Assembly (NCBI GenBank): GCA_958009055.1
Contig: OY253651.1
Coordinates: forward strand, 1,178,001 to 1,242,000
Origin: Choricystis sp. odSpoLacu1
Lineage: Eukaryota > Chlorophyta > Trebouxiophyceae
Direction: 5' to 3'
Length of the DNA: 64,000 nt
How positions within the stretch are numbered: the first letter of the stretch is position 1; each line of letters opens with the position of its first letter. This document shows, piece by piece, positions 40,513-50,865 of this stretch. Below the pieces are notes generated by a model, which worked only from the letters and a program-made list of their open reading frames with translations, made no database searches and was not told where the DNA came from. A program made the translations under genes and the position numbers.

Positions 40513-42084
40513 TCAAAACGGCACCGGCTTCCTCCCCACCGGCGTGATCGCCATCCCCACATACGTGTCCCCCATGCCGCTTTCAGCGTCGGGCGCCACC
40601 AGCCGGGTGGCGCCCTGCACCAAGGCGTCCACGGCGGCGTCGTCCGGGGCGGCGTCTGCCAACGCGTGCAGCCGCTCCGTCAGCCCTAACCCCCCCAACA
40701 ACGCGGCCTGGGTGATGGGGCCGTGGGAGCAGGCGCCAGGTACGTCGGCCACTGCGTCTGCCAAGGCCCCAAAGTCGACGCGGGCGGACAGGTCGGCGGT
40801 GCCAGGCGCGGCGAGTGGAGGGACTGCGCCGTGTGACCGCAGCGCAACCAACGAGTCGCCGTAGGGGGGTCCTCCCCGCCCATAGTCCATGATCAGGGCA
40901 GAGCCACCGGAGGTCGCCACGCGGGCGGCTAGATCGGCCGCAAACGCGGCGCCGGCGGGGCAGAGTTCGAGGGCGTCCAGCGCGGGTGCTCCTCCCGCCC
41001 CCAGCTGCGCCAGCCGCCGGGGCAGCAGGGTCCGGCTGGCGGGCGTGTCCCCGGGGGCCAGCACCCAGCGCAGGCCGTGGCCAGAGGGGCGCACATCCAC
41101 GAGGCGCTCCCGCCAGGCGGCGGTGTGGGGCAGGCGGGGGAGGGGGCCGCTGCCGCCGCTGCCGCTGCCGCCGCTCCCGCGGGAGGGGGGGGTGGCCACC
41201 CGCACAAACTGGTGCACGGGCAGCGCATCCACAAACTCGTGCGCTATGTAGAGGGTGGGAGGGGCGGCGGCAGGAATGGTGGCGAGGGACGTGTGCCACC
41301 GCACGGGGACGGGGCGCCCGCCCGCGTGGGCCACGGCTCGCGGCTCCCCATCCAGGCTGGGGGGAGGGGGGGATGGTGTGGTTGAGCTGTCCAGACCACA
41401 CCCCAGCGTCGCCCACTGGGCGGCGCGCAGGGTGGGGGAAACCTCGACCAGGTGCAGTGTCGCCCCTCCCAAAAACCCGGGCACGTGCCCCACGCCGCGC
41501 AGCATGTCGGCCGCCAGCGTGCCTCGCCCCGGTCCCACCTCCACGATGCGGCAGGAGGGCGGGGAGCCGGCTGCCATCCACTCCAGGGCGGCCCAGACGC
41601 CGACAAGCTCGCCCAGCAGTTGGGAGACGTCGGGGGCGGTCACAAAATCGCCTTGTGCCCCGAACACGGTGTCCCGCGTCGAGTAGTACCCCGCGTGTGG
41701 ATTGGTGAGAGCTTCCTTCATGTATTCGGCGACGGTGATGGGGCCGCCACGGAACTGGAGGGAAGGGAGAGAGGGTTTGGGGAGGGTTGATAAAATCAAC
41801 GACAACACAACGCGATGCTCTTTCTTCACTGCCGCTTCATCCCACACACTCACCTTGATCAACGCTTCCAAGTGCTTCAACAACGGCGTGTCCTCGTAGC
41901 CGGGCGGCAGCAGCGCGTCATCGCCGTTGTTGCCGGCACCATCACTCCCACTCCCACACACCAGCCCACTCCTGTCCACCGACACAAGCCTCCACTTGTC
42001 GGCGGGTGAGCCAGCCCTGTCTGACGGCAAGGCACGTGCGTGGCGGGCGGACAGGAGGGCGGTGTGGAGGGTGCGGCGCAGCAT
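40513..42084 (-). CDS. NDUFAF7: NDUFAF7/MidA protein-arginine methyltransferase, complex I assembly
   Basis: Exons 42084-41854 and 41754-40513 encode 490 residues. The leader MLRRTLHTALLSARHARALP is mitochondrial. After the intron the sequence is FRGGPITVAEYMKEALTNPH and GYYSTRDTVFGAQGDFVTAP, then the SAM-binding loop VEVGPGRGTLAADMLR, then IAHEFVDALPVHQF and SALIMDYGRGG with DSLVALRSH. These are the family's strongest blocks. NDUFAF7 dimethylates an arginine in NDUFS2 during complex I assembly. The 99-nt intron is divisible by three and free of stops, so retention would keep frame. The gene is divergent from LETM1, also mitochondrial. Confidence 0.92.
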   Translation of the reverse strand: MLRRTLHTALLSARHARALPSDRAGSPADKWRLVSVDRSGLVCGSGSDGAGNNGDDALLPPGYEDTPLLKHLEALIKVSVWDEAAVKKEHRVVLSLILSTLPKPSLPSLQFRGGPITVAEYMKEALTNPHAGYYSTRDTVFGAQGDFVTAPDVSQLLGELVGVWAALEWMAAGSPPSCRIVEVGPGRGTLAADMLRGVGHVPGFLGGATLHLVEVSPTLRAAQWATLGCGLDSSTTPSPPPPSLDGEPRAVAHAGGRPVPVRWHTSLATIPAAAPPTLYIAHEFVDALPVHQFVRVATPPSRGSGGSGSGGSGPLPRLPHTAAWRERLVDVRPSGHGLRWVLAPGDTPASRTLLPRRLAQLGAGGAPALDALELCPAGAAFAADLAARVATSGGSALIMDYGRGGPPYGDSLVALRSHGAVPPLAAPGTADLSARVDFGALADAVADVPGACSHGPITQAALLGGLGLTERLHALADAAPDDAAVDALVQGATRLVAPDAESGMGDTYVGMAITPVGRKPVPF

Positions 42085-42418
42085 TTGGGGAGGGTGGGTC
42101 TGTGGACGGCAGCCAGCCGGCAAACTAACGCATTGTGTGCTTGTAGGCGAGGAGCAGAGAGTATGGCATACACTTCTTGCGTGGGCGGCGGCCGCCCTGC
42201 GCGGAAAAAAACAAAACTAAACACTGACTGGCCTGCAATCGCTCGACCTCCACTCTTTTTCGTTTTCTTCCCCTTCCACGCCCCTCTCCTCCCCCTCCTG
42301 GCGCCTAGCGCGCGTGTGGGCGCACCCAGCGCTCCAGTCTCTGAAGCTGGACGCGTGGCAGGCGCCAATCACAGCGACTGACACACACACGCATCACGCC
42401 CTCGCCCCCCTTTCTCTC
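42085..42418. promoter_or_regulatory. Divergent promoter region NDUFAF7/LETM1
   Basis: A 334-bp spacer between two mitochondrial genes read outward. It contains an AT-richer core (about 42200-42225, runs of A) and pyrimidine tracts near each start. No TATA box is obvious. Its regulatory role is inferred from position only. Confidence 0.45.
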
Positions 42419-45075
42419 ATGTCGCGCGCCGCGGCCACCCGCGCCGCGGTCGCCGCCTACCGTTCCCTGCTGGCCTCCCACGCAGCTGCAGGCCTGGCGT
42501 CGGAGTGTGGCTGGGCGGCGACCGCGGTGCCGCGTGCGGTGCGCGCTGTGACGGCGCCGCGCTGGGCGACCGCCGGCTGGCCGCGCAGCCTGACGTCGAG
42601 CGCACCCCTGTGTGACGGCGGGGTCGGCGGGGCGGTTGCGGCAGCAGCCCCTGCGCAGCGTGCCGCTGCCACCATCGCTGACGCGGCGTTGGAGGCCACT
42701 CGCTCTGCGGCTGCGACTCCCCCGCCCCCGCCCCAACCCACGGCCGACCTGTGTGACTTTGCACTGTCCGAACTCGACGCCGCGCGCTCGGTGGCTGAAT
42801 CCTCCACACGCACGACAACCTACAAGCCTCAATCCGTTGGCCAACGGCTGGGGGGTGGGCTGAAGGCACTGGCCACTGGTTCCCTGTCCCTACTCGCCAC
42901 CATCACCACCATCCCCGGCCGCGTCGTCCACTTCTTCACCTCCACCACGCGCGCTGAGCGCAAGGCCACGTATGCCGGGTGGTGGTCCCACGCCAAAGCC
43001 GAGGCGCGGCACTACTGGGCAGGGTTGAAGCTGCTGGGCGCGGACGTGCGCATCGCGGGGCGCCTAGTGCGCGCGGCCGCCAACGGGCGCGCCCTCACCC
43101 GCCGCGAACGCCGCCAACTGACGCGCACCATGGCCGACATGTTTCGGCTGGTCCCAGTGGCCGTGTTCCTGGTGGTACCGTTCATGGAGTTTTTACTGCC
43201 CGTCGCGCTGAAACTCTTCCCCAACATGCTGCCCTCAACTTTCGAGACCAAGCTGCAGCGCGAGGAAGCCCTAAAACGGCGCGTCCAGGCCAAGCTGGAG
43301 GTGGCCCGTTTCTTGCAGGACACAGTCGCAGAAATGGCCAAGGATATGACGACCAGCGCGGCCGCGGGCGACGCTTCGCGCGCGAGCGCGGCCGATCTAT
43401 ACGCTTTTATGAAGCGGGTGCGCGCAGGCGAACCCGTCTCCCCCGCCGACGTCACCCGCTTTGCCGCCCTGTTCAAGGACGAACTCACCCTGGACAACCT
43501 GGACCGTGCCCAGCTCGTGTCGCTGTGCCGGTTTGCGGGAATTCAACCCTTTGGCACGGACGCCTTCCTCGCCGCCCGCCTGCGCGCCCACCTGGCCCGC
43601 ATCAAGTATGATGATCGGGCCATCAGGGAGGAGGGCGTGGCATCGCTCACAGACGATGAGCTGCGGTCGGCGTGCCGCGCGCGCGGGATGCGGGCGCCGT
43701 TTGGCGACGGCGCGCGCGCGTTTAATGAACGCCAGCTGACTGATTGGCTGGACTTGTCCCTCAACCACGCCCTGCCTTCGTCCCTGCTGCTGCTGTCCCG
43801 CGCGTTTGCGGTGACAGCGCCGTTGACGCGGGTGCCCGCCGCACCCCAAGCCGCCGCCGCGCCGCCCGCGCCGACGACGACCGCGCCGCCGTCGACGGTG
43901 GACCGGCTGCGCGAGACGCTGGGCGTGCTGCCTGATGAAGCCATCGAAGCGGTGTCGTTGGAGGCGCCATTAGAAGCGGGTGGCGGCGCCGCCGAGCTGG
44001 AGCGCAAGCTGGAGAGTCTGCGGCGCGAGGAGGAGTTGATTGCGGAGGAGGCAAAGGAAGCAGCTGCTGCCGCGGCCGCCGCCCAAGCCGACGAAGCCGC
44101 CGCCGCTCAAGCAGCTGCCGCGTGCGCCGTCGACTCGAGGGATGCAGTGGCTCGCAGGTTGACGCCGCTGGAGCATGCGAGTCCTGCGGCTGCGGTGGCT
44201 GCCAGCGCCGCAGCCGCCGTCGTGCGCGAGGCCGCTGCGTCGGCCGCAGCGGCCGCCCTGACTCCCGACGCCTCCACCGCCCCCCAGCACGACATCGATT
44301 TCGTCGGCGGAGAATCCGCGGAAGAACGTGCCGCCCGGGCGGCCGCCGCCAAGGAGGAGCGCATGCGCCGCGTGCTGCGCGCGCTGGCCGCCCTCGCGTC
44401 CACGTCCGGCGTGTCTGCGGAACGCTCTGAATTCATGGGGCTGGTGCGCACCGAGATCGACAGGCTGAATGCTGAACTGGCGGCTCGCGGTGCATCCTCC
44501 CTCGTGTTCTTTGGGGGGGCGGCCCAGGTGGAGCGGCCGGCCGAACTGACCAAAGCGCTCGGCGCGGAACGCCTCGCCGGCCGTGTCCCCGCCATTCTTG
44601 CCCGCATCGAGGCCGAGCTGGACACCGTGGACGCGCGCATCGGGGAGAGGATGCACGTGCTGGACGCTGACAATGATGGCATTGTGTCAGAGGTGAGCAG
44701 TTTTTTGGGAGGTTGGGTGAGGAGTATTGTGATCCCATACAAAAGCCGTTAGCGTCCCAAACAGCAAACATTGCCATAAAAACGCCCCACCCCCCCCATT
44801 CCAAACCACCCCACCCCACCCCACAGGCCGAACTCACCACCGCCCTCGGCTTCCTGAAGGAGCAGCTGGGCGAGGACGAGCTGCGGAACCTACTGGAGCG
44901 GTTGGAAGACATGCGAGTCGCCGCGGTTGCCGACGCGGCAGCGGCCGCGACGGCGGACACACCCTCTGCGTCCACCGATGCTGTTCCTCCTCCCACCGAT
45001 GGCAAAGCCATTGACGTGGCCAAACTGATGGCGCTGGCGGAGGCGGGGCGCGCGGAGGCGGCTCGTGAAGAGTGA
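42419..45075 (+). CDS. LETM1 mitochondrial cation/proton exchange protein with EF-hand
   Basis: Exons 42419-44692 and 44827-45075 encode 840 residues. An Ala/Arg-rich mitochondrial leader is followed by a transmembrane-plus-ribosome-binding LETM1 core: ADMFRLVPVAVFLVVPFMEF, LLPVALKLFPNMLPSTFETK, then LTLDNLDRAQLVSLCRFAGI and DELRSACRARGMR. A long coiled-coil, Ala/Glu-rich, fills nt 43990-44400. At the C-terminus DADNDGIVSE is a complete EF-hand loop, and the intron falls directly after it; exon 2 continues AELTTALGFLKEQLGEDEL. LETM1 proteins mediate K+/H+ (Ca2+/H+) exchange in the inner membrane. Its 3' end is 62 bp from the next convergent gene. Confidence 0.9.
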
Positions 45076-45137
45076 ATGGTGGGTTTGGTGTGTGTGTGTG
45101 CAAACAAAACGAAACCAGCGTTTTTTCTTTTACACTC

Positions 45138-45863
45138 TCACTCTCCCTTCCCCTGACCCAGCACCACTGCCGCCCTGTCCCTCCAGTACGCCACCGCCGC
45201 ATCGTAAGCCGCCCGATCAATGGGCACCCCCGACCCTCCCTGCTCCCGCCCCAGCGCGTTGCGCATGGCCGTGATCGGCTGCATCGGCGTCTCGAAGCCC
45301 TCATCCTGCGCCTTGATGGAGATGATGCCCCAGGGCACGTTGGTGGGGAGTGGGACCCGCTCTGAGGCGGGCAACGCTTCTGCCTCCAGCGCCAGCTGGT
45401 CGCGTGAGTACAAAATCACATCCAGCCACGCGGCAGGCCGCAGCTCCCCCTCCACATCCCCCCTCTCAAACCAGCGCGACAGGACAGCCAGCTCTTCAGG
45501 CCGGCGGGCGGTGTAGCCGGTGCGCAGCAGGTGGCGGTTGGCGTCGGTGATGGTGAGGACGCCCGGGAACACATCAAACCAGGCCTTGACGAAAACGTGT
45601 TTGCAAAACGGTGCGTAGCCGTCCACCAGGGGGGCGTTGCCCTGTGCGTACGCCTCCTCCACGCGGGCCAGCACGTCGGTCGAGGTGACGGTGGGGGGCA
45701 GCACGGTGCCCGACGCGTCGGGGCCCCACTGGCGCAGGAGAAAGGTATCGATGAAGAAGGTGGAGCCTGCTGGAGGTGGCTGAGACGACGCCATGGCGCG
45801 TGGACGAGAGGCGGACGTCACCACGTGGCGGGCAGGGCGCAGGGCGGCTCGAGCTAGCCTCAT
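45138..45863 (-). CDS. DUF3228-family protein
   Basis: A single exon of 241 residues. The leader MRLARAALRPARHVVTSASR is mitochondrial-like, with an internal Met about 25 residues in as an alternative start. The conserved body has FFIDTFLLRQWG, VEEAYAQGNAPLVDGYAPFC then KHVFV, NRHLLRTGYTARRPEELAVL, SRWFERGD and LDVILYSRDQL, then PWGIISIKAQD near the end. These are the features of DUF3228 proteins found in bacteria, algae and plants, for which no biochemical role is known to me. The gene is divergent from the membrane-protein array by 133 bp. Confidence 0.8.
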   Translation of the reverse strand: MRLARAALRPARHVVTSASRPRAMASSQPPPAGSTFFIDTFLLRQWGPDASGTVLPPTVTSTDVLARVEEAYAQGNAPLVDGYAPFCKHVFVKAWFDVFPGVLTITDANRHLLRTGYTARRPEELAVLSRWFERGDVEGELRPAAWLDVILYSRDQLALEAEALPASERVPLPTNVPWGIISIKAQDEGFETPMQPITAMRNALGREQGGSGVPIDRAAYDAAVAYWRDRAAVVLGQGKGE

Positions 45864-45996
45864 TCGTGAAAAAAACTGAGGGATTTGCGGCCGTCTCGCC
45901 CACAAAAAAAACCTTCCGGGTGTGTTTCGCGCGCCCGGAGGGCTCACGCTCGCCACCCAAAACCTGCTCCACTGGCTGCAACTATTGGGCGCCACC

Positions 45997-47003
45997 ATGG
46001 CGGGCGTGGCGTCGACGACGACCACGCCGTGGCGCCGGCGCCACGGTCGCCGCCGCGGTTGCCAATGGAACCAAGCGCATGGGCCGTCGACACGCTGGGC
46101 GGCAGTTTTCGGTCGCCAGACGTTGAGCACGCGTTTTGGGTGCACTTCACACCAATGTGCGCGGGTGAAGGGTGGTGGAAAGTTGGGGCAGTCGCGTGTT
46201 TTGGCCAACGTTATCTTCTCCGCCTCCCCTAGCACCACGGCTTGGACAGGGGGACAAACAAGGCAGGGAGAGGATGGGCAGTGACATGTTGATCGACCAA
46301 CGAAAATCTTTCCCACGCTGCCGGGTGGTCATCGCCTCGCACGCGGGTGGGCGCCCTGGTGACCGCGCGCGTGCTGGTTGCCGCGGGCACCACGCTGCAG
46401 GAGTGGTTGCGCCGGCTGTCCATCCTGCCCCCCGCGACCGTGGTGGCGCGCGCACACACCGGCGGCGCGGTGCCGTTGCTCGCGGTCAGCCTCATGCCGC
46501 GCACGCACGCGCTGGCGCTGCCCGCCCTCGGGTTTGTGCTGCCCGCGCGCGCCAACGCGCTCGCGTCTGTTCTGTCCATGGCCATTGTCATGACGGCTCA
46601 CCGGTCCACTGTGACTGTGCGGGAAGCCTACTTTGGGCGGGAGACACATGTTGCCATCGCGCAAGTGTTTTCGGCGGCCACGCGCGCCGTGTTCCACCCG
46701 ACCGGGCCGCCGCCGCGTGCCCTGTCCGATGCGCGGTGCACCCTGTTTGTGACGTGGGTGGTGCACATCATTGCTGGCCTCGTGGTGCCGTGTCTGGTCA
46801 CGCGCTGGTGGCTGTGCGGCGCGCGTGCGCGTTTCCGCAAGCTCGCGGGCCCTCCGCTCCCGCTCCCAGACCCCTGCATCCAGTCAGTGCTGCACGACAC
46901 AGCCACCCTGGACAATGCCACACTGTGCGTGGCAGTTGTCGCAGGATCGTCACTGGCGGTGTGGAGTGTGCTGGAGTGGGTGGACGCGGTGCTGCCGGCT
47001 TAG
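45997..47003 (+). pseudogene. Membrane-protein family copy 1, decayed
   Basis: This is the first of three related tandem genes. Its 5' exon matches copy 2: an ATGGCGGGCG-type start at 45997, then WAVDTLGGSFRSPDVEHAFW, but the two parts are in different frames. An alternative ATG at 46065 starts the second part. The expected donor (CCAAT|GTGCGC, near 46149) is kept. The first membrane segments are missing; reading on from the likely acceptor gives a stop within about 16 codons. From about 46293 an intact frame reads GWSSPRTRVGALVTARVLV, RTHALALPALGFVLP, AHRSTVTVREAYFGR, DARCTLFVTWVV, ARARFR and LAVWSVLEWVD to a stop at 47003. It is probably a truncated copy; expression of the 3' part from an unseen start cannot be excluded. 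Confidence 0.5.
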
Positions 47004-47288
47004 CGATCGAAAACACAAAAACAGGGGTTTTGTGTGGGTTTTTTCGATTCCTTTCTTTTCGTGATTGTTTCGGCTTGATCATAACAATCCAACATTGGTG
47101 GCGGCTGAAGCGGCCACCTCGTTGAGCTTGCAGCAAGCTCAACACGTGTGTTTGCAAGCCAGGGGGAGGGGCTTTTTGTGCAAGCTTTTGGTGACAGCGA
47201 GAGTGAAAAAAATGAAGCGCGGGTTCCATGTTTCCACACCGCGCCTCCCCTCTCTCCAAATCACAGCCCCCGCCAACCAGCGCACCCC

Positions 47289-48365
47289 ATGGCGGGCGCC
47301 GCCTCGACATTGGTGGCAGCCGGGGAGGAGCCGCCCGAGCGCACGCAGGCGAGTCTGCCAATGCGACGGTCGGCGTGGGCCACCTCCCCACTGGGAGGCA
47401 ACTTCAGGTCGCCCGACGTGGAGGCCGCATTCTGGGAGTACATGATGCCGATGTGAGAAAGGGGTGGTGGAGGGGAGGCGAACGCAGCGAACGATTGGGT
47501 GACGCAAACACCGGTTTCGATGTCCGCGCCCAAACACCCCACCCCAAACAGCACTGCTCCCTTTGACGCGGCCACAGCCACGCTCTCGGGCTTCATGTTC
47601 TTGTTGGCCATCGTCCAGATGTCGCCCAAGGGCGCAGATCCGCTCCCCTTTGTGGCGGCAGCCCTCGCAAACTTTGCGTGCGCGGGCGCGGCGGCGCGCA
47701 GCTGGCGCTCGTCGCGCGCGCGCGTGGCCGTCCTGGCCGCCATCCGTGTGTGCACTGCCGCAGGCACGACCGCCAGTGCATGGTTGCGAAGTCAGACCGA
47801 TGTGCCAGAGCACTGGAAGCCGGCGCCCGGCGCCAAAAACCCGCCCTGGTGGGCGCTGCTCAAAACGCCGCGCACGCACGCGCTGGCGTTGCCGGCGCTG
47901 GGGTTCATGCTGCCCCCGCGGGAGCACGTGATGGCCTCTTTGTTTGCTTTGGCCGTCATTGCGTCCGCCCACCGGTCGACGGTGGTCGGGCGGGAAGCCT
48001 ACTTTGGGCGCCGACCGCACGCCATCCTTGGCGCCGCCTTCTCCACCGCCGCGCGCGCCCTGTTCAACCCGTTGGGGCCGTCCACCTCCATCTCGGACGC
48101 GCGCGTCACCCTGTTTGTGTGCTGGGCGGTGTACGTGGCGGGCGGCTGCATCGCGCCCTTTGTTGTCAGCCGCGCCTGGTTGCGCGGCGCGCGCGCGCGC
48201 TTCCGTGCGGTCTCGGGCCCCCCCAAGCCCGCCCTGAGGGGCGACCTGGCGGGCCTGTACCACACCGCCACCTGGGATAACGCCACCCTGGGTGTGGCCA
48301 GCGTGGTGGGTGCGTCGCTGGCGGTCTGGTCAGCGCTGGAGTGGGTGGACGGGTGGCTGGGGTGA
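47289..48365 (+). CDS. Membrane-protein family copy 2, multi-pass, unknown function
   Basis: Exons 47289-47452 and 47552-48365 encode 325 residues, with the junction in phase (CCGAT|GTGAGA to CAG|CACT). The short first exon has SPLGGNFRSPDVEAAFWEY. Exon 2 has about six hydrophobic segments, among them LSGFMFLLAIV, RVAVLAAIRVCTAAGTTASA, RTHALALPALGFMLPP, TLFVCWAVYVAGGCIAPFVV and VASVVGASLAVWSALEWVD. A conserved middle loop reads SAHRSTVVGREAYFGRRPHA, and a basic loop GARARFR follows. I recognise no known family. The six- to seven-helix layout could be a channel, receptor or enzyme; none is supported. It is the best-preserved member of the array and the reference for judging copy 1. Confidence 0.65.
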
Positions 48366-48676
48366 GACAGGGACATGGGTTTTGTGTTTGTTTGTTTTTG
48401 TGTTTTGATTTTGTTTGGCCCTGTAGTTTTTTTTTTTCTTTTTTTTTTTTTCTTTTTTTTGTTTCCAGTGCTTGAAAGAGAGAGCGGGTTTGGCGGCTGG
48501 TGGGTGGGTGCTCTGCGCTTTTGGTTTTGACCAAAAGAGCAAAAAACTCGACGCACTCGCGTCGGCTTTTCTTTTTGCGGTTGGAAAAGAACACGCATCG
48601 GGGGTTGGTGTCGACCCGCGGTTCCGCCACGCCAGCCGCCGCGCGTGGAGGCTGCCAAACTAAGGCGTCTCACACA
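48366..48676. other. Spacer between membrane-protein copies 2 and 3
   Basis: It contains a strongly T-rich stretch, about 48378-48462, with runs of 9-12 T separated by C. No open frame joins it to copy 3 in a convincing way. A similar T-rich stretch lies after copy 1 (about 47020-47065). Confidence 0.55.
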
Positions 48677-49561
48677 ATGCGGGCGCGCACGCAGTCACTC
48701 GCGGCCACGCGGCGCGGCGCGGCCGCGCACGACGAGGCCGCGTTTTGGGACCACACCCACGCCGCGGCCGCCCGCACCTACGACGTCCTGGCCATGGCCG
48801 TCCTGGCCTTTGGCCACGCCTTCGCTGGCGTGCTGTACGAACCACGCGCCGTCGTCATCGTCGCCTCCACTCTGTGGACCTCGCTCGCCCTGTTCTGGTT
48901 TGCCCGCCCCAAGACCGCCGCCCGCGTGCGCACCGTCGTCCTGCCCCTGGCCATGCTGACTGTGCCCGCCCTCGGCACGGCCAACATACTGTACCGCCAC
49001 GCGCTGGACCTGCCCTTGGTGGCGTTCTCGGAAGCGTCCGCCCCCGGCTGGCGCGCGTTTCTCAAAACGCCGCGCGCGTCGGGGTTGGCCGTCATTCTGG
49101 CCGGCTTCATTCTGCCGCCCCGCGTGCATGCTGCTGCCACGGTCGCCCTGATCGCCGCCGCCCTGGCCAGCGCCCGCGTCTCGGCCGACGCGAGGGCCGC
49201 GTTTGTGGGGCACGGCCTGCACGCGCGCGCGGCGGCCGGGTTGAGCGGGGTGCGCGCCTGGCTCGGCCTCCCCCCCGCCCCCGCGCCGGGGGGCGACACT
49301 GATGCCGCCACCGCCACCCTGGCCGTCACCCTGTTCCTGAAGCTCGGGCTGGGCGTGGGGGGTGGGTGTGCGAGGCACGCCCTGGTGGCAGCGTCGCTGA
49401 GGCGCGGGTTTCGAGCGCGCGCGCGCGGCCCGCCTCGGTCCGAGGCTGCAGCCGCCCTGGATGCCACCGCCCACGTGGACACGCTGGTGCTGGCGGTCGC
49501 CGTGGTGGCGGGCGTGGCGGTGGTGCTGTGGTGGGGTCTGGAGCATGTGGTGCTCGGGTGA
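48677..49561 (+). CDS. Membrane-protein family copy 3, multi-pass, unknown function
   Basis: A single-exon frame of 294 residues, the most divergent copy. It shares the start region DEAAFWDHTHAAAARTYDV with the PDVEAAFWEY block of copy 2, the KTPRASGLAVILAGFILPP block with the PRTHALALPALGFMLPP block, and a final LWWGLEHVVLG with the LAVWSALEWVD block. The REAYFGR loop is lost (DARAAFVGHG instead). There are about six hydrophobic segments. The intron found in copy 2 is absent here, so exon 1 is either fused or lost. The function is unknown. Confidence 0.65.
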   Translation: MRARTQSLAATRRGAAAHDEAAFWDHTHAAAARTYDVLAMAVLAFGHAFAGVLYEPRAVVIVASTLWTSLALFWFARPKTAARVRTVVLPLAMLTVPALGTANILYRHALDLPLVAFSEASAPGWRAFLKTPRASGLAVILAGFILPPRVHAAATVALIAAALASARVSADARAAFVGHGLHARAAAGLSGVRAWLGLPPAPAPGGDTDAATATLAVTLFLKLGLGVGGGCARHALVAASLRRGFRARARGPPRSEAAAALDATAHVDTLVLAVAVVAGVAVVLWWGLEHVVLG

Positions 49562-50014
49562 GCAGAGGGGTGGTTGATCTCTCCGCCGTTCGAAGCACAC
49601 TTTCCCTCTTTGTGTTGGAGTTCGTGCCCCCCCTCCCCTCACGAATCTTTTTGCTGTCCCTCCTTGCCGCCACTCAAGCTGGCTGACGGATCGTTGGAGC
49701 GACACCATCCAACTTATGACACTGCATTTTTGCGCGACCCGACAAAAAGCAGCCCCCCCCCCCCCTCAAACAACTCTACTGCGATTGAACGCGGCCTCCC
49801 TACCCCCTCCGGCACGACCTCCAGGGGGTCGTGGCAGGCAGGAGTGGTTCTGGCGTTTCTCTATGTGTATAGTATGGCAACTAACGGATGAAGGCGGGGT
49901 GAGGGGGACAGCGGCGGCGACCGCTCAGAGCACAAAACAAACACTTCTTCACCCATTCGCTGTCCCCGCGCGTGTTACCCCCTTGTCGGCCGTCTCACTC
50001 TCCTCCCCCCCGCG
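49562..50014. other. 453-bp intergenic region, promoter of the cupredoxin-like gene
   Basis: It begins GC-poor relative to the genes and contains a run of C near 49752-49762. The last 60 bases before the ATG at 50015 are pyrimidine-rich. A GTTCGAA string at about 49588 resembles a tRNA T-loop but lacks pairing arms. No gene was recognised. Confidence 0.55.
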
Positions 50015-50700
50015 ATGAAATCAGTGATCTTCTTGCTTGCCCTGGTGGCCGCCGTGAGCGCCAAAGGTGTGCGCTAGAGTGGGAGCCAGCGGGCGTGTGC
50101 CGCGCACACGCGCAGTCGCATGTGTGTGGCGCTTGCCTGCCGCCCCGCCGACGCCTCTACACCCCTGCTCACTCTCCTTCTCTCTCCCGTCTCTCTCACC
50201 CACATCCACAGAGCACAAAGTCGACTGGAAGCTGCCGTCCCTGCAGTCCCCTCCGCTCGACGCGTTTGCCCCGCTGTCCGTCGCGGTGGGCGACACCATC
50301 GTCTTTGAGTGGAAGGGAGGGCTGGCCTACATGCTGTACCGCGTGAGCAAGCGTGAGTGTTGTGTGTTTTGGGAAAGGGGTTCTGTTCGACGGCGGGGAT
50401 CACACAGACAAGATCAAAACAGAAAAGTGCTCACCCTCTGCCCTTCCCCCCACTCCAGCCCTCTGCCTCGAGTCCGAAGCCGCCTTTGAAAAGGAAAAGG
50501 GGCTCGTCCTCAAGGAGTACAACCACGCCAAGACGTCGGGCAAGCTGACTTGGAAGGCGGACAAGGCGGGCGACTTTTATTTCGTCGACCCAGACAAGTG
50601 TGGCAAGGGCATGCTGCTGACGGTGACCGTGGAGGAGGACGCCAAATCGGTGACCTCGGCTGCGGCGCCGGCTGCGGCGCGCAGGCTGCTGGCTGTGTGA
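50015..50700 (+). CDS. Secreted cupredoxin/early-nodulin-like protein without copper ligands
   Basis: Exons 50015-50066, 50212-50352 and 50459-50700 encode 144 residues. A clear signal peptide, MKSVIFLLALVAAVSA, starts the protein. The fold follows phytocyanins: SPPLDAFAPLSVAVGDTIVF, EWKGGLAYMLYRV, LCLESE (disulfide Cys), then AGDFYFVDPDKCGKGMLLTV. In copper-binding phytocyanins a His follows the first Gly (GAHNVV) and a Cys/His pair sits in CGVPGHC; here the first is AYMLY and the second is DPDKC. The Met and disulfide Cys remain. This is like plant early-nodulin-like proteins, thought to bind carbohydrate or be cell-surface proteins. The function is inferred only. Confidence 0.65.
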
Positions 50701-50865
50701 GTGGGAAAGGCGTGTTTGTAATGTTTTGTGACGGATAAAGACGGGTTTTGACCCCTTTTCTTTCCCTCGTTGATCGAGCTGTGGCTGGCGTTTGTGTTTT
50801 TTCAACGGACGCAAAAACACTGAGCAACATTTATAACGAAAACGATCTCTCTCCCTTTACCCTCC

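Noticed and set aside
45997..49561. Mobile element or viral origin for the tandem membrane genes
   Set aside because: There are no terminal repeats, transposase, integrase or capsid-type genes. Base composition and intron type match the neighbours.
49580..49600. tRNA-like T-loop string GTTCGAA
   Set aside because: Neither the T-stem nor an acceptor or anticodon arm can be paired around it.
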